DNA of 64,000 nt. It comes from Mangrovivirga cuniculi. GTDB taxonomy: Bacteria; Bacteroidota; Bacteroidia; Cytophagales; Cyclobacteriaceae. Of this stretch, positions 55,821 to 64,000 are shown one piece after another. The notes under the pieces were generated by a model. The model saw nothing but the letters and a program-made list of their open reading frames with translations. It made no database searches and was not told the DNA's origin. The first letter of the stretch is position 1, and every line of letters begins with the position of its first letter. Made by a program: the position numbers and the translations under genes. The stretch spans positions 4,342,001 to 4,406,000 of the forward strand of contig NZ_CP028923.1 in NCBI RefSeq assembly GCF_005166025.1, in the 5' to 3' direction.

Positions 55821-57880
55821 TTACTTTCTTCTTGAATTAATTGTGTTTTATTTCTTTCATATGACTCAGATTCAGAATTTTTATAAATGCCATAAAACAA
55901 TTGCTTCCAGGTGCTACCTCCATCTTCTGTAGATTCCCATATTTGCTCTACTGTACCATCCTGGCTGGGTCTCCATGTAATTCGATGTTGATTTTCCTGC
56001 GTGGTGTCACTTCTGAGAATCATCTGATCATCATCAATACCTCCTGTCAATTGTAATACTCCGCCGGTATTATCTACCCATGATTGTTGCCAACGATTAA
56101 TAGACTTATTGTAAAAATTCATGCTTGTTCCGGTAAGTATAGCATTACCTGAAAACCAATTTTCCTTTATGACACATCCATTTTGAATTAGTTCCACATT
56201 ATTATAACCCAGAAATTTTCCATTTTTATTATAAACACTCCATTTGCCTAGCCAAAAATCAAATGCTCTATGATCTTCAGTACGACATAGAGGTGACAAT
56301 TTTTCTTCAGAAAATTTTTGCGAAACTTTCTCAACAGCAATTATTGATTGTAAAACTTTTCTGAATTCAGAGGGAGGCACCTCATTTAAAAACTGAGGTC
56401 CATCCTGGGTACCGGACCAGGATTTAAAAAATTCTTCAATCATAAAATAACTTGAGCTATCCGGATAGACTGTTCTAAGTAAGATCTTTTTTAAACTATC
56501 ATTGGTTGTTGAAATGCTATAATCTGAGACTAACCCTCTGAATCTTGCAGCTTTTCTGAATTCAGCCCAATTATTTAAATAAAAATAATGAGCCTCCTCT
56601 GCACGATTATTTAATATCTCAACCTGTTCTTCCACTACTAAATTATACTTGCTGTCATTGAGTTCAGTCGTCAAAATAACCGGCAGCTTGTTTTCAGGAT
56701 TATTAATTACACCGTCCTGATTAAGTTGCCAGAAACTATTTGCCAGGTAATAAAACTTATCGCCTTCAATAAAACCCAAAGTAGGCTCATCCATTGCTGG
56801 ATGGGCTTTTTCTAAATAATTATGATTTACAGTAAATTCTCCACCATCATCTAATTCTAACTCCAGAATTCGAAATGGACGGACACCATTTTGAATACCT
56901 ATCAATTTGTTTTTATAAGAATAAAGACCATCGATCCCTTTCAATGTAATTTCTTTTGAAGATCGAATTTTGATTAATTCACTACTTACAGGATCCCAAC
57001 GAAAAATACCTTTCACATAATCAGATAAATATATCTTTCCATTTAGTTCCGTAATTCCCTGTAGTGAAACAAATCGATCATCTGATAAAACGGGAACGAA
57101 TACATCCCCTTCTAGCTTTAGCAGGCTATTATTCTTACTATCGGTAACATAAACATTTTGGTCTCTGGATATAAAAAGATCTCCGGCAAAGGATTCACCA
57201 GAAATTTCTATCTCTTTCACTATCACTCCCTTTTGTAAATCTATCTTATAGATAATTGATCTGTCAATAAAATCCTTATTAGGTTTACCCTGTGAGATTC
57301 CAACTGAAGCTACCCATAGAGATCCATTATTATCAAGATCAATACCCAATGGAGACAATTTTAATTTCCCGGGGAGTACTGGTTTTATTTTTCCTTCATC
57401 ATCAACCTCATATATCATGCGATGGTTAACGCTACTGACTAATATTTTATTAATAGATGGATAATTCTGAATATCTTCGATATGGAAATCCGGATCCTCA
57501 ATTACCAACATCGTATCTGAAGAAATTATCTGAGTTTGCATTAAATTTTTATAAAATTTCAATCTCTGCAAAAACCCACCTGACTTTAAAGTATTAAAAG
57601 CATCATTTTCCAAAGAATAATTCTCAGCATCTATTTTCAATACTTCTTTGAGAAAATAAAAAGCACTATCCGCTTTACCTGTATAGGCATAAGCCTCTGC
57701 CAGCGAATACATGATTCTCTGGTTATTCGCCCGTAGCGCATTAGCCTCCTTCATAAAACCAAGATATTCATCATAATTTCCTGATTCTCTGGAATTAACT
57801 GCCTGTTGATATAATTGTGATACAGATTGGCCTGAGATAGTAAAGAATGAACAGATAAAAAGAAAAATTATGGACCTCAT
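55817..57880 (-). CDS. Exported TPR / beta-propeller / DUF1579-like three-part protein
   Basis: 687 residues; signal peptide MRSIIFLFICSFFTISGQ. Residues about 20-95 form TPR-like helices (QLYQQAVNSRESGNYDEYL). Residues about 130-400 resemble an NHL/SMP-30 six-bladed propeller (GSLWVASVGISQGKP, DQNVYVTDSKNNSLLKL, GKIYLSDYVKGIFRWD). The C-terminus (about 545-675) resembles DUF1579: FDFWLGKWSVYNKNG, and GCVIKENW with a Trp-rich end. The substrate is unknown. It follows the second SusCD locus and precedes the TlpA-like gene; the combination suggests binding or processing of an imported ligand in the periplasm. Confidence 0.75.
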   Translation of the reverse strand: MRSIIFLFICSFFTISGQSVSQLYQQAVNSRESGNYDEYLGFMKEANALRANNQRIMYSLAEAYAYTGKADSAFYFLKEVLKIDAENYSLENDAFNTLKSGGFLQRLKFYKNLMQTQIISSDTMLVIEDPDFHIEDIQNYPSINKILVSSVNHRMIYEVDDEGKIKPVLPGKLKLSPLGIDLDNNGSLWVASVGISQGKPNKDFIDRSIIYKIDLQKGVIVKEIEISGESFAGDLFISRDQNVYVTDSKNNSLLKLEGDVFVPVLSDDRFVSLQGITELNGKIYLSDYVKGIFRWDPVSSELIKIRSSKEITLKGIDGLYSYKNKLIGIQNGVRPFRILELELDDGGEFTVNHNYLEKAHPAMDEPTLGFIEGDKFYYLANSFWQLNQDGVINNPENKLPVILTTELNDSKYNLVVEEQVEILNNRAEEAHYFYLNNWAEFRKAARFRGLVSDYSISTTNDSLKKILLRTVYPDSSSYFMIEEFFKSWSGTQDGPQFLNEVPPSEFRKVLQSIIAVEKVSQKFSEEKLSPLCRTEDHRAFDFWLGKWSVYNKNGKFLGYNNVELIQNGCVIKENWFSGNAILTGTSMNFYNKSINRWQQSWVDNTGGVLQLTGGIDDDQMILRSDTTQENQHRITWRPSQDGTVEQIWESTEDGGSTWKQLFYGIYKNSESESYERNKTQLIQEESN

Positions 57881-57907
57881 AATTATTTAACAGAATAAAA
57901 TAAAGAT

Positions 57908-57935
57908 GCCCGAAGCTGGCAACAGCCAGCTCCAG
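57908..57935 (-). terminator. Hairpin after the SusE-like lipoprotein gene
   Basis: AGCTGGC (57914-57920) pairs with GCCAGCT (57925-57931) around a 4-base loop. On the minus strand it is followed by a T-rich tract (CTTTATTTTATT). It probably ends or attenuates the susCD transcript before the propeller gene. Confidence 0.55.
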
Positions 57936-57980
57936 GACATCGGGATCAAAAAACTTATTTTATAACATTTTCCACCGTGA

Positions 57981-58799
57981 TCATTGAACCGGAACCAGTA
58001 TAACCTCACCAGTATCTCCATAGGTATTACTCCAGGTCAGACTGATGGTGCCATCTACTTCGCTAACCGTACCATTAATTGTAAACGGATCTGAATATTG
58101 ATCAGTATCTCCAAGATCACTTATTGTATTACAAATATCTCTTATTCTTCCAGATGGAGCAGTATCTGAATATCCTTGAGGATATAAACCAAAAGACATA
58201 TCATCAATTTCATAGATGCCTTCGTCAGTTTGCGTCAGTGTAACCTCACCGGTATAACTATAAGAGCCTGTCTGTCCTCCACTGCCATCGCCAAAAGCTC
58301 CTGTAGAAGTAAAAATATACGCACCGGCAAGATCTGATGGACATGAAAAATTAACATTCCAGTCACTGGCATTTCTGGACTTCAATTCACGGCCATCTTC
58401 CATCACAATTGTAAAATCAAACTCCCACCGGTCACCAGGCAATAAATCTTCTTCACTTAAGACCTCACCATTTACTGGTAAATCATTAAACAGGTCATTT
58501 TGATCAAAAACAAGTTCAGTAGGACTCGTTAACGGATCTATTTCAACTACTTCGGAGTTACCTGCAGAGGTTATTAATTGCTTGGTTCCTCTTACTTCCA
58601 TTATTTGTGCTGACGGAGATTCTTTAAAATCCATGTCCAAAACAATAGATTCAGTCTCGCCTCTCAAATAGGTTGTATTACCATCAATGGTTATATCAGC
58701 AGCTTCACTTACATTGTCTGTTAGCTTTTCTTCTTCCAGAAAACAACTACTGAATAAAAAGATAATACTAACGATTGATAATTTATATATATTTTTCAT
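57981..58799 (-). CDS. SusE/F-position lipoprotein of the second SusCD locus
   Basis: 272 residues; lipobox FSSC followed by FLEEEKL (acidic, surface type). The rest is beta-rich with no catalytic motif; two Cys near 155 and 215 (NFSCPSDL, DICNTIS). Its place directly after susD (12 bp) is that of SusE/F-type accessory binding proteins, and I assign it on position and lipoprotein type only. Substrate unknown. Confidence 0.65.
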   Translation of the reverse strand: MKNIYKLSIVSIIFLFSSCFLEEEKLTDNVSEAADITIDGNTTYLRGETESIVLDMDFKESPSAQIMEVRGTKQLITSAGNSEVVEIDPLTSPTELVFDQNDLFNDLPVNGEVLSEEDLLPGDRWEFDFTIVMEDGRELKSRNASDWNVNFSCPSDLAGAYIFTSTGAFGDGSGGQTGSYSYTGEVTLTQTDEGIYEIDDMSFGLYPQGYSDTAPSGRIRDICNTISDLGDTDQYSDPFTINGTVSEVDGTISLTWSNTYGDTGEVILVPVQ

Positions 58800-58811
58800 A
58801 CTTAAATCCTT

Positions 58812-60226
58812 TTAATTAACATCCCAGGAAACGGGAATTGTCACATTTACAAATTCTGCATTGTCCGGATTATTTGTTACTTCAGCATCCACATAAGGAA
58901 ATCTCAACGGTGTATCCCTGATAGCTTCAGCAGGTTGAGTAATAACCGGAATGTTTGTTCTTCTCCATTCTGTCCAGGCTTCAACACCACGGGCAAAAAG
59001 TGATAAATACCTTTGTAACATAAGATCTGCAAAAGCTGTAGACGCAGAATAAGCTGCAGGTTGTCCCGGATCCAGATATGCACCTACTGGAACGTCGTAA
59101 TAATCAAATGATGCAGTAACTGCCTCTTCATACAACTGTTGAGCATCTCCGCTATTAACCCAACCTCTTATCGCTGCTTCGGCTTCCATAAACTTAACAT
59201 CGTAATATGTCATTAATGGAACCGGCGATTCCTGCTGAACGAAAACCTCTCCTATTCTGGAGACTATCACATTTCCTTCTGAATCAGTAGGCAAATCTTC
59301 CGGATTACCGTTTTCAACACCTGAGTATCCACCATTCTGATTGGTTCGTAAGTAGGCTGTAATTCTGGGATCACCAAAGTCTTCCATGTATTCTATAAAT
59401 GTATCTGAAGCACCATAATCTGTTGGTCTGTTAAATTCCTGCTGGAATAAGGGGTTCGCATTGGTGGCTGTACGCTCTCCGAAAATAAGCTCTACATTTT
59501 CACCTGGCCCCAGCAAAGGAGCTCCACTATTAAGAACTTCCTGAAATCCCTGTGAGGCCCTGTTTTCATCTATTTCACTTAATCTTAAGTATAACCTTAG
59601 CTTAAGTGAATTTGCGAATTTCTCCCACATTTCCATATCACCTCCAAGTAAAACATCCTCTTCGGCAATAGACTGATCATCAAGGTCAATTTCGCTGATT
59701 GCAAGGTCAATTTGATTTATCAATGAATCATAAATTAACAGCTGATCATCGTAAGCAGGTGTTATATTTCCACTAGGGCCCCTTAGAGCTTCTGTATAAG
59801 GCACATCCCCCAAAGATCTGTGATCATTTGAAAATAATAGACGTATAAAATTCTTGCCTGTGCCCTGTAATTTGGGAGTTCAGGAGACTTTTCTATTATT
59901 ATTGACAAATCTGTCAGTGCTCCAGCATAAAGCTGTGCCCAATCTGTATTAAACGTACTCAGATCGACATCATACCTGTCAAGACGTTGATATTGTCCGC
60001 CGGTAGATGCCCAATATTGCATCCATAATGATGTCGCTCGGTTAAGACTCCCACCAATATAATAGGTACCTTGAACTGTGGCAGAAGGTAATAAAAATTC
60101 TGCCGGCACATCGATCGGGTTATTGGGATTATCATTTAATTCAGTCAGATCATCACAAGCGATGAGTGAAAGTGAAATGAAAATGGCCACAATGCCCTTA
60201 TTTATATATGATTGTATATTTTTCAT
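58812..60226 (-). CDS. SusD/RagB-like lipoprotein, frameshifted at a G run
   Basis: Two minus-strand frames (59783-60226 and 58812-59813) make one ~471-residue SusD-like protein. The N-terminal piece has lipobox LIAC then DDLTELND (surface type) and runs to ITDLWG. Adding one base to the five-C run (plus 59807-59811) gives ITDLWGDVPYTEAL, the conserved SusD stretch, and continues into the second frame. C-terminal SusD features: SPVPLMTYYDVKFMEAEAAIRGW, GVEAWTEWRRT. It is the partner of the SusC-like receptor 18 bp upstream. Confidence 0.88.
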
Positions 60227-60244
60227 ATCTCTGATTTGTATTTA

Positions 60245-63200
60245 TTAAAAACTAAACTTGAGATTAAATCCCCAGCTTTTGGTAGTAGGAATCGTGGCAT
60301 ATTCATAACCACTGTTATCAGCGGCACCAAACATACTTACCTCAGGGTCAATGTATGGGTTAGGTGTTATCATCCACAGGTTTCTTCCAACTACTGAGAT
60401 ATATACTTGTCCAAAAGGTGTTTTATTCAATAAGGAAGACGGAAGATTATATCCTAAAGAAACTTCCCTTAGCTTAAGGAATGAAGCATCAATGAGGCCT
60501 AGTTCTGTATCCCTGAAAAGGCCAAAACCAGTCCAGAAACTCTGGTTATCGACTACAGTCTGATTATCTGTGTACGATATTTCTCCATTATCTCCTTCTA
60601 TTTTATTTACTCCGTTAAAGACAACACCTGTTTCTCTTCCTAAAAGAGTTTCTTCAGCAAAACCATTTGTTCTCCAGTGAGCTACAGAAGAAGAATAAAT
60701 ACTTCCTCCTTTTCTGATTTCAAACAGGATACTTAAGTCAACACCTTTAAATGAGAAATTATTTCTGATACCCATATTCCAGTCAGGAATTACACTGGCA
60801 ACAGGCTGTGGTTGATCAGCAACCGGCAATCCTGTTTCCTGATTTACAACTATTTCCCCTTGAGGACTTCGCTCAAACGGACTACCATAAATAACAGGAT
60901 ATGAGCGATCCAGGTAAGCCACTGATGAAACACTGACAAATCCGGCTCGACCGATATTTAATTGTTCCAGGTCACCAAAAAGCTCCTCTACATTATTGTC
61001 AATCTGAGTAAAGTTAAATGAAACATCCCATCGGAATCCTGATGCCGATCTGATCGGAGTACCCGTTAACAACACTTCAATACCCTCATTGGTCATTAAA
61101 CCTGCATTTCGGGTAACTGTAGTATATCCTGATGAAGGCGCAATGTTAACATCGAAAATCTGATTTTCAGACTTACTGTTGAAGTAGCTGAAATCAAGAG
61201 TTAATCTATCTTCGAGCAAACCAATATTTGCACCGATCTCCCAGGAGGTTGTAATCTCAGGCTCAAGATTTGGCGTACCAATGCGGTTACCCGCTCTGAA
61301 TCCGGTTACTCCTCTAAAGGGGAATTCTATACCGTTAAATAATCCATCAAAGGTGGTTGCCTGGTCAAAAACTGATTGTAATACATATGGATTAGCATCG
61401 TTACCAACCTGACCCCAGTTACCTCTTAGTTTAATATATGAAACTGCCTGGCTTTCGAGCTCAGGGAAGGCTTCTGTAAGTATCAAAGAGCCATTGATGG
61501 CAGGGTAGAAGAATGAATTATTTCCTTCGGGTAATGTAGATGACCAGTCATTCCTTGCTGTAAGAGTTAAAAAAGCCCAGTTTTTGTACCCTACCGTTAC
61601 ATCTCCATATACACCAACCAGTCGTCTTTCGGTAATGTCATTTACTGAATTAGGCTGACCATCTATATTGGAAAAATTATACAGATTAGGAACTACTATG
61701 GCGTTTGCTTGTGAAAAGAGGTTCTTAATCTCTCTCCTGTTATCATTGACACCAATTATTGCAGTGATATTAAAATCCTGACTTATATCCTGGTTAATAT
61801 TCAGAAAGACATCCGTGTTGGTCTGTACATAATTGTACTGATCCTCATAAAACCCTCCATCTGTATCCCCAACGGTATTTATGGCTATTCTTCTTTTTCT
61901 ATTGTCCTTATAAACATCGGCACCAACCCTGGCAACCAATTCCAGACCTTCCATAAATTCATATGCGAGCAAAATCCGGCCATTGATTCTGTCCCTTCTC
62001 TGAGATGTGGTGTTCTTATTTACCACCCAATATGGGTTATTCCAAAATCCTGAACCATATTCCAGTTGAGATCCGTCCGGAGCTTCATAGGTAGTCCAGG
62101 GAGATATATCCAGATCTACTCCGGTATATAGTGCCTGCCACATAAATGATTGTTGCGTCTGGCCTGCCGGTGGTAGATTATCCGAAGATGTAGCCGTGTA
62201 ATTTATTGAAAAATCAGACCTGAAATTATTGGCTAGTTTAGCTCCTGCTCTGACAGAAACTGTATTTCTGTTTAGGTCGGTGTTTGGAACGATTCCTTCA
62301 GAATTAGCATTTGTAAATGACAATCTATAGTTGAGATCCTTATCACCTCCCTGAATAGCAATATTATTATTTAACGTTCTCCCTGTTTGAAGAAACTGTT
62401 TTAAAAATTGGTCTTTTGCTGTTAATGCAACAGAATCAGGTTGACCTTCCCATTCGTTATTCGGGTTCCTGACCAATTGACCCATAAATTCCGGACCCCA
62501 ACCGATAAATCCTTCAGGATTGTAAACTCCCCGGCTACCTACAGCATAGGTTTCCTGAAAATCCGGATATTTTAAAACATTCTCCCACGTTACGCTGGAA
62601 TTTACCGTTACAGCCATCTTTTTTCCAGCCCCGGCACCCGACTTGGTTGTGATTAGAATAACTCCATTTGCCGCCCGAGAACCATAAAGAGCTGCTGCAG
62701 AAGGCCCCTTGAGCACGTTCATGCTTTCAATATCGTCGGGATTTATATCAATACCGGTATTACTGAAAGAAACTCCTGACCGTAGATCTGCACCTTCACC
62801 TTGTCTTTGAGTATTGTCTATCGGGATCCCGTCAATGACGAATAAAGGTTGATTTCCGTTAGTGAGTGAGGTAGGCCCACGAACAACAATTCTACTGGCA
62901 CCTCCAAGAGAACCGGTAGCCTGGTTGATCTGAACTCCTGCCACTTTTCCTTGTAAACCGGTTAATAAATTTGGATTGGCAGTTTTAGTTATCTCTTCGT
63001 TTTTAAGAGTTTGGGTCGCATATCCCAACGCCCTGGATTGACGTTCAATACCCACTCCGGTCACTACAACTTCATCAAGAGTCTGGACCTGAGGCTCTAA
63101 GGCAACATCGATTGTCGATCTTGCTCCTACTACTTCCTCCTGAGATTTCATTCCGATAAAAGAAAATACCAGAACAGATTCGCTTCCAGGTACGCTTAGA

Positions 63201-63379
63201 CTATACTGTCCGTCCAGGTCGGTTGTTGTTCCCGTACCGGTACCTTTGATAACAATATTTACACCCGGGATTGCTTCGCCGGTATCATCATCAATAACTT
63301 TTCCTGTTACCACCCGTTCCTGGGCATAGCCAGGTAAGAATGCTAACAATACAATTAGCAATACGTAAATTTTTTTCAT
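60245..63379 (-). CDS. SusC-like TonB-dependent receptor of the second locus
   Basis: 1,044 residues from the ATG at 63379, chosen because it begins a canonical signal peptide (MKKIYVLLIVLLAFLPGYAQ); an earlier in-frame ATG at 63442 would add 21 non-signal residues. A carboxypeptidase-D-like domain (ERVVTGKVIDDDTGEAIPGVN) is followed by a TonB plug with GSRAANGVILITTKSG and a barrel ending in NLKFSF. Operon order susC-susD-SusE-like. The ligand may be a glycan or peptide; nothing in the locus names it. Confidence 0.92.
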   Translation of the reverse strand: MKKIYVLLIVLLAFLPGYAQERVVTGKVIDDDTGEAIPGVNIVIKGTGTGTTTDLDGQYSLSVPGSESVLVFSFIGMKSQEEVVGARSTIDVALEPQVQTLDEVVVTGVGIERQSRALGYATQTLKNEEITKTANPNLLTGLQGKVAGVQINQATGSLGGASRIVVRGPTSLTNGNQPLFVIDGIPIDNTQRQGEGADLRSGVSFSNTGIDINPDDIESMNVLKGPSAAALYGSRAANGVILITTKSGAGAGKKMAVTVNSSVTWENVLKYPDFQETYAVGSRGVYNPEGFIGWGPEFMGQLVRNPNNEWEGQPDSVALTAKDQFLKQFLQTGRTLNNNIAIQGGDKDLNYRLSFTNANSEGIVPNTDLNRNTVSVRAGAKLANNFRSDFSINYTATSSDNLPPAGQTQQSFMWQALYTGVDLDISPWTTYEAPDGSQLEYGSGFWNNPYWVVNKNTTSQRRDRINGRILLAYEFMEGLELVARVGADVYKDNRKRRIAINTVGDTDGGFYEDQYNYVQTNTDVFLNINQDISQDFNITAIIGVNDNRREIKNLFSQANAIVVPNLYNFSNIDGQPNSVNDITERRLVGVYGDVTVGYKNWAFLTLTARNDWSSTLPEGNNSFFYPAINGSLILTEAFPELESQAVSYIKLRGNWGQVGNDANPYVLQSVFDQATTFDGLFNGIEFPFRGVTGFRAGNRIGTPNLEPEITTSWEIGANIGLLEDRLTLDFSYFNSKSENQIFDVNIAPSSGYTTVTRNAGLMTNEGIEVLLTGTPIRSASGFRWDVSFNFTQIDNNVEELFGDLEQLNIGRAGFVSVSSVAYLDRSYPVIYGSPFERSPQGEIVVNQETGLPVADQPQPVASVIPDWNMGIRNNFSFKGVDLSILFEIRKGGSIYSSSVAHWRTNGFAEETLLGRETGVVFNGVNKIEGDNGEISYTDNQTVVDNQSFWTGFGLFRDTELGLIDASFLKLREVSLGYNLPSSLLNKTPFGQVYISVVGRNLWMITPNPYIDPEVSMFGAADNSGYEYATIPTTKSWGFNLKFSF

Positions 63380-63565
63380 AAAGAATGGTTTTAGTTTTAC
63401 TTTTTTCCCGATTGAAGAGCGTAATTCAAAAATTTTAAACAACTCCTCATACCAGTAAAACTGACCATTGTATTGCTAATTTCTTTCACCCATTCTGCCC
63501 GCTTCTTTTTACTAAAAAATAACCCTTTTTGGGGGAAAGATGAGTTTAGATATAATTATTATTAC

Positions 63566-64000
63566 TCAAATCAGGTGATCTTTCCTTGCTTTTGAAATCG
63601 CCTCTGATTTTGAATTAACATTTAGTTTGACGTAAATATTTTTAATGTGAGACCGAGCGGTTTCTTTTGATATAAACAACTCTTCGGATATTTGGGTATA
63701 ACTTTTTCCTTCGGCGATAAGCTTTAAAACATCCGTTTCTCGTGAAGATAGTGGTGAATTTGGATTAATATGAAAATTTTGAATAACCATTCTGGCAATT
63801 TGAGAACTCATGGGAGAACCTCCCCGAACTAATTCTTCCAGGGCACTTATGATCTCCAGGTAGTTTGCATTTTTAATAATATAACCTACTGCTCCTGCTT
63901 TTAATCCTTCAAAAACCAGATCGGAATCTTCATACACAGTAACTATCACACATTCTGTTTTAGGACTTTTTTCTTTTATGTGCTTGATAGCTTCAATCCC
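63566..64000 (-). CDS. NarL/FixJ-type response regulator, C-terminal part (5' end outside window)
   Basis: Open to the last base of the window. About 145 residues are visible: the end of a receiver domain (IVTVYEDSDLVFEGLKAGAVGYIIKN, where the Lys of the usual TxxY/K region lies) and a LuxR-type helix-turn-helix (SPLSSRETDVLKLIAEG, FISKETARSHIKNIY). The phosphorylated Asp lies beyond the edge. A GTG at 63949 is internal. Same strand and upstream of the SusC-like gene, so it may control it, but this is not shown. Confidence 0.87.
   Translation of the reverse strand, partial: GIEAIKHIKEKSPKTECVIVTVYEDSDLVFEGLKAGAVGYIIKNANYLEIISALEELVRGGSPMSSQIARMVIQNFHINPNSPLSSRETDVLKLIAEGKSYTQISEELFISKETARSHIKNIYVKLNVNSKSEAISKARKDHLI

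Noticed and set aside
3050-60226. Programmed frameshifting or true pseudogenes as the cause of the broken frames
   Set aside because: The sites lack slippery heptamers and stimulatory structures, occur in unrelated genes, and all need the same +1 repair within a simple run; sequence error is simpler.
63380-63442. Longer start for the second SusC gene
   Set aside because: The 21 extra residues precede a perfect signal peptide and do not look like one themselves.
1-64000. CRISPR array, prophage, integrase, transposase or toxin-antitoxin pair
   Set aside because: No regularly spaced direct repeats and no proteins with the relevant motifs were found on either strand.

Overview
The window is an AT-rich chromosomal segment of a Bacteroidota bacterium, most likely a Cytophagales-type marine or soil glycan degrader. 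Two SusC/SusD pairs, many lipoproteins whose acylated Cys is followed by acidic residues (the surface-export pattern of this phylum), a Wza/BY-kinase/PHP-phosphatase exopolysaccharide locus, FHS-type sugar permeases and scarce Shine-Dalgarno sequences all point there. I see no phage, transposase, integrase or CRISPR array.

Layout. (1) 1-5471 (+): branched-chain amino acid cluster ilvD(partial)-ilvB-ilvN-ilvC-ilvA. (2) 5512-9864: a small coiled-coil protein (+), then on the minus strand aroE, a DUF368 membrane protein, a ComA-like phosphosulfolactate synthase and a TPR protein. (3) 9928-15985 (-): exopolysaccharide export and regulation (glycosyltransferase, Wza-like lipoprotein, Wzc-like tyrosine kinase, CpsB-like phosphatase, sugar-epimerase-like reductase). 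(4) 16070-21595 (+): hflX, an SDR reductase, tRNA-Arg(CCT), a TM2 protein and a patatin/BamA-type outer-membrane protein. (5) 21.6-48.9 kb: a large polysaccharide utilisation locus (PUL). A ROK sugar kinase and NagP-like permease (+) converge on a NagC-like ROK repressor (-). The repressor is divergent from a ~23.5 kb plus-strand series: susC, susD, two DUF4623-type binding lipoproteins, two GHL10 hydrolases, GH92, a CE2-type esterase, a FAD oxidoreductase, an SSS symporter, a DUF4434-like protein, an AGE epimerase, a NagB/PIG-L fusion and CstA. (6) 49.0-54.7 kb: glycosyltransferase, DUF5996 protein, two alpha/beta hydrolases, two related small lipoproteins and a GNAT acetyltransferase. (7) 54.7-63.4 kb (-): a second SusC/SusD locus with a SusE-like lipoprotein, a TPR/propeller/DUF1579-like protein and a TlpA-like thioredoxin; then a truncated LuxR-type response regulator at the window end.

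How the PUL probably works (inference): SusCD and the surface lipoproteins capture an amino-sugar-containing glycan. The GHL10, GH92 and CE2 enzymes trim it outside the cell or in the periplasm. NagP and SSS permeases import the products. ROK kinase, AGE epimerase and NagB/PIG-L feed them into fructose-6-phosphate. The ROK repressor senses the sugar. The substrate cannot be named from sequence.

A pervasive feature of this window is that at least eight genes are broken or lose their natural start by a single missing base, always in a run of 4-5 identical bases, and always repaired by adding one base of the same kind. This looks like systematic homopolymer under-calling in the assembly rather than gene decay. 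I therefore annotate these genes as single CDSs across the shift.
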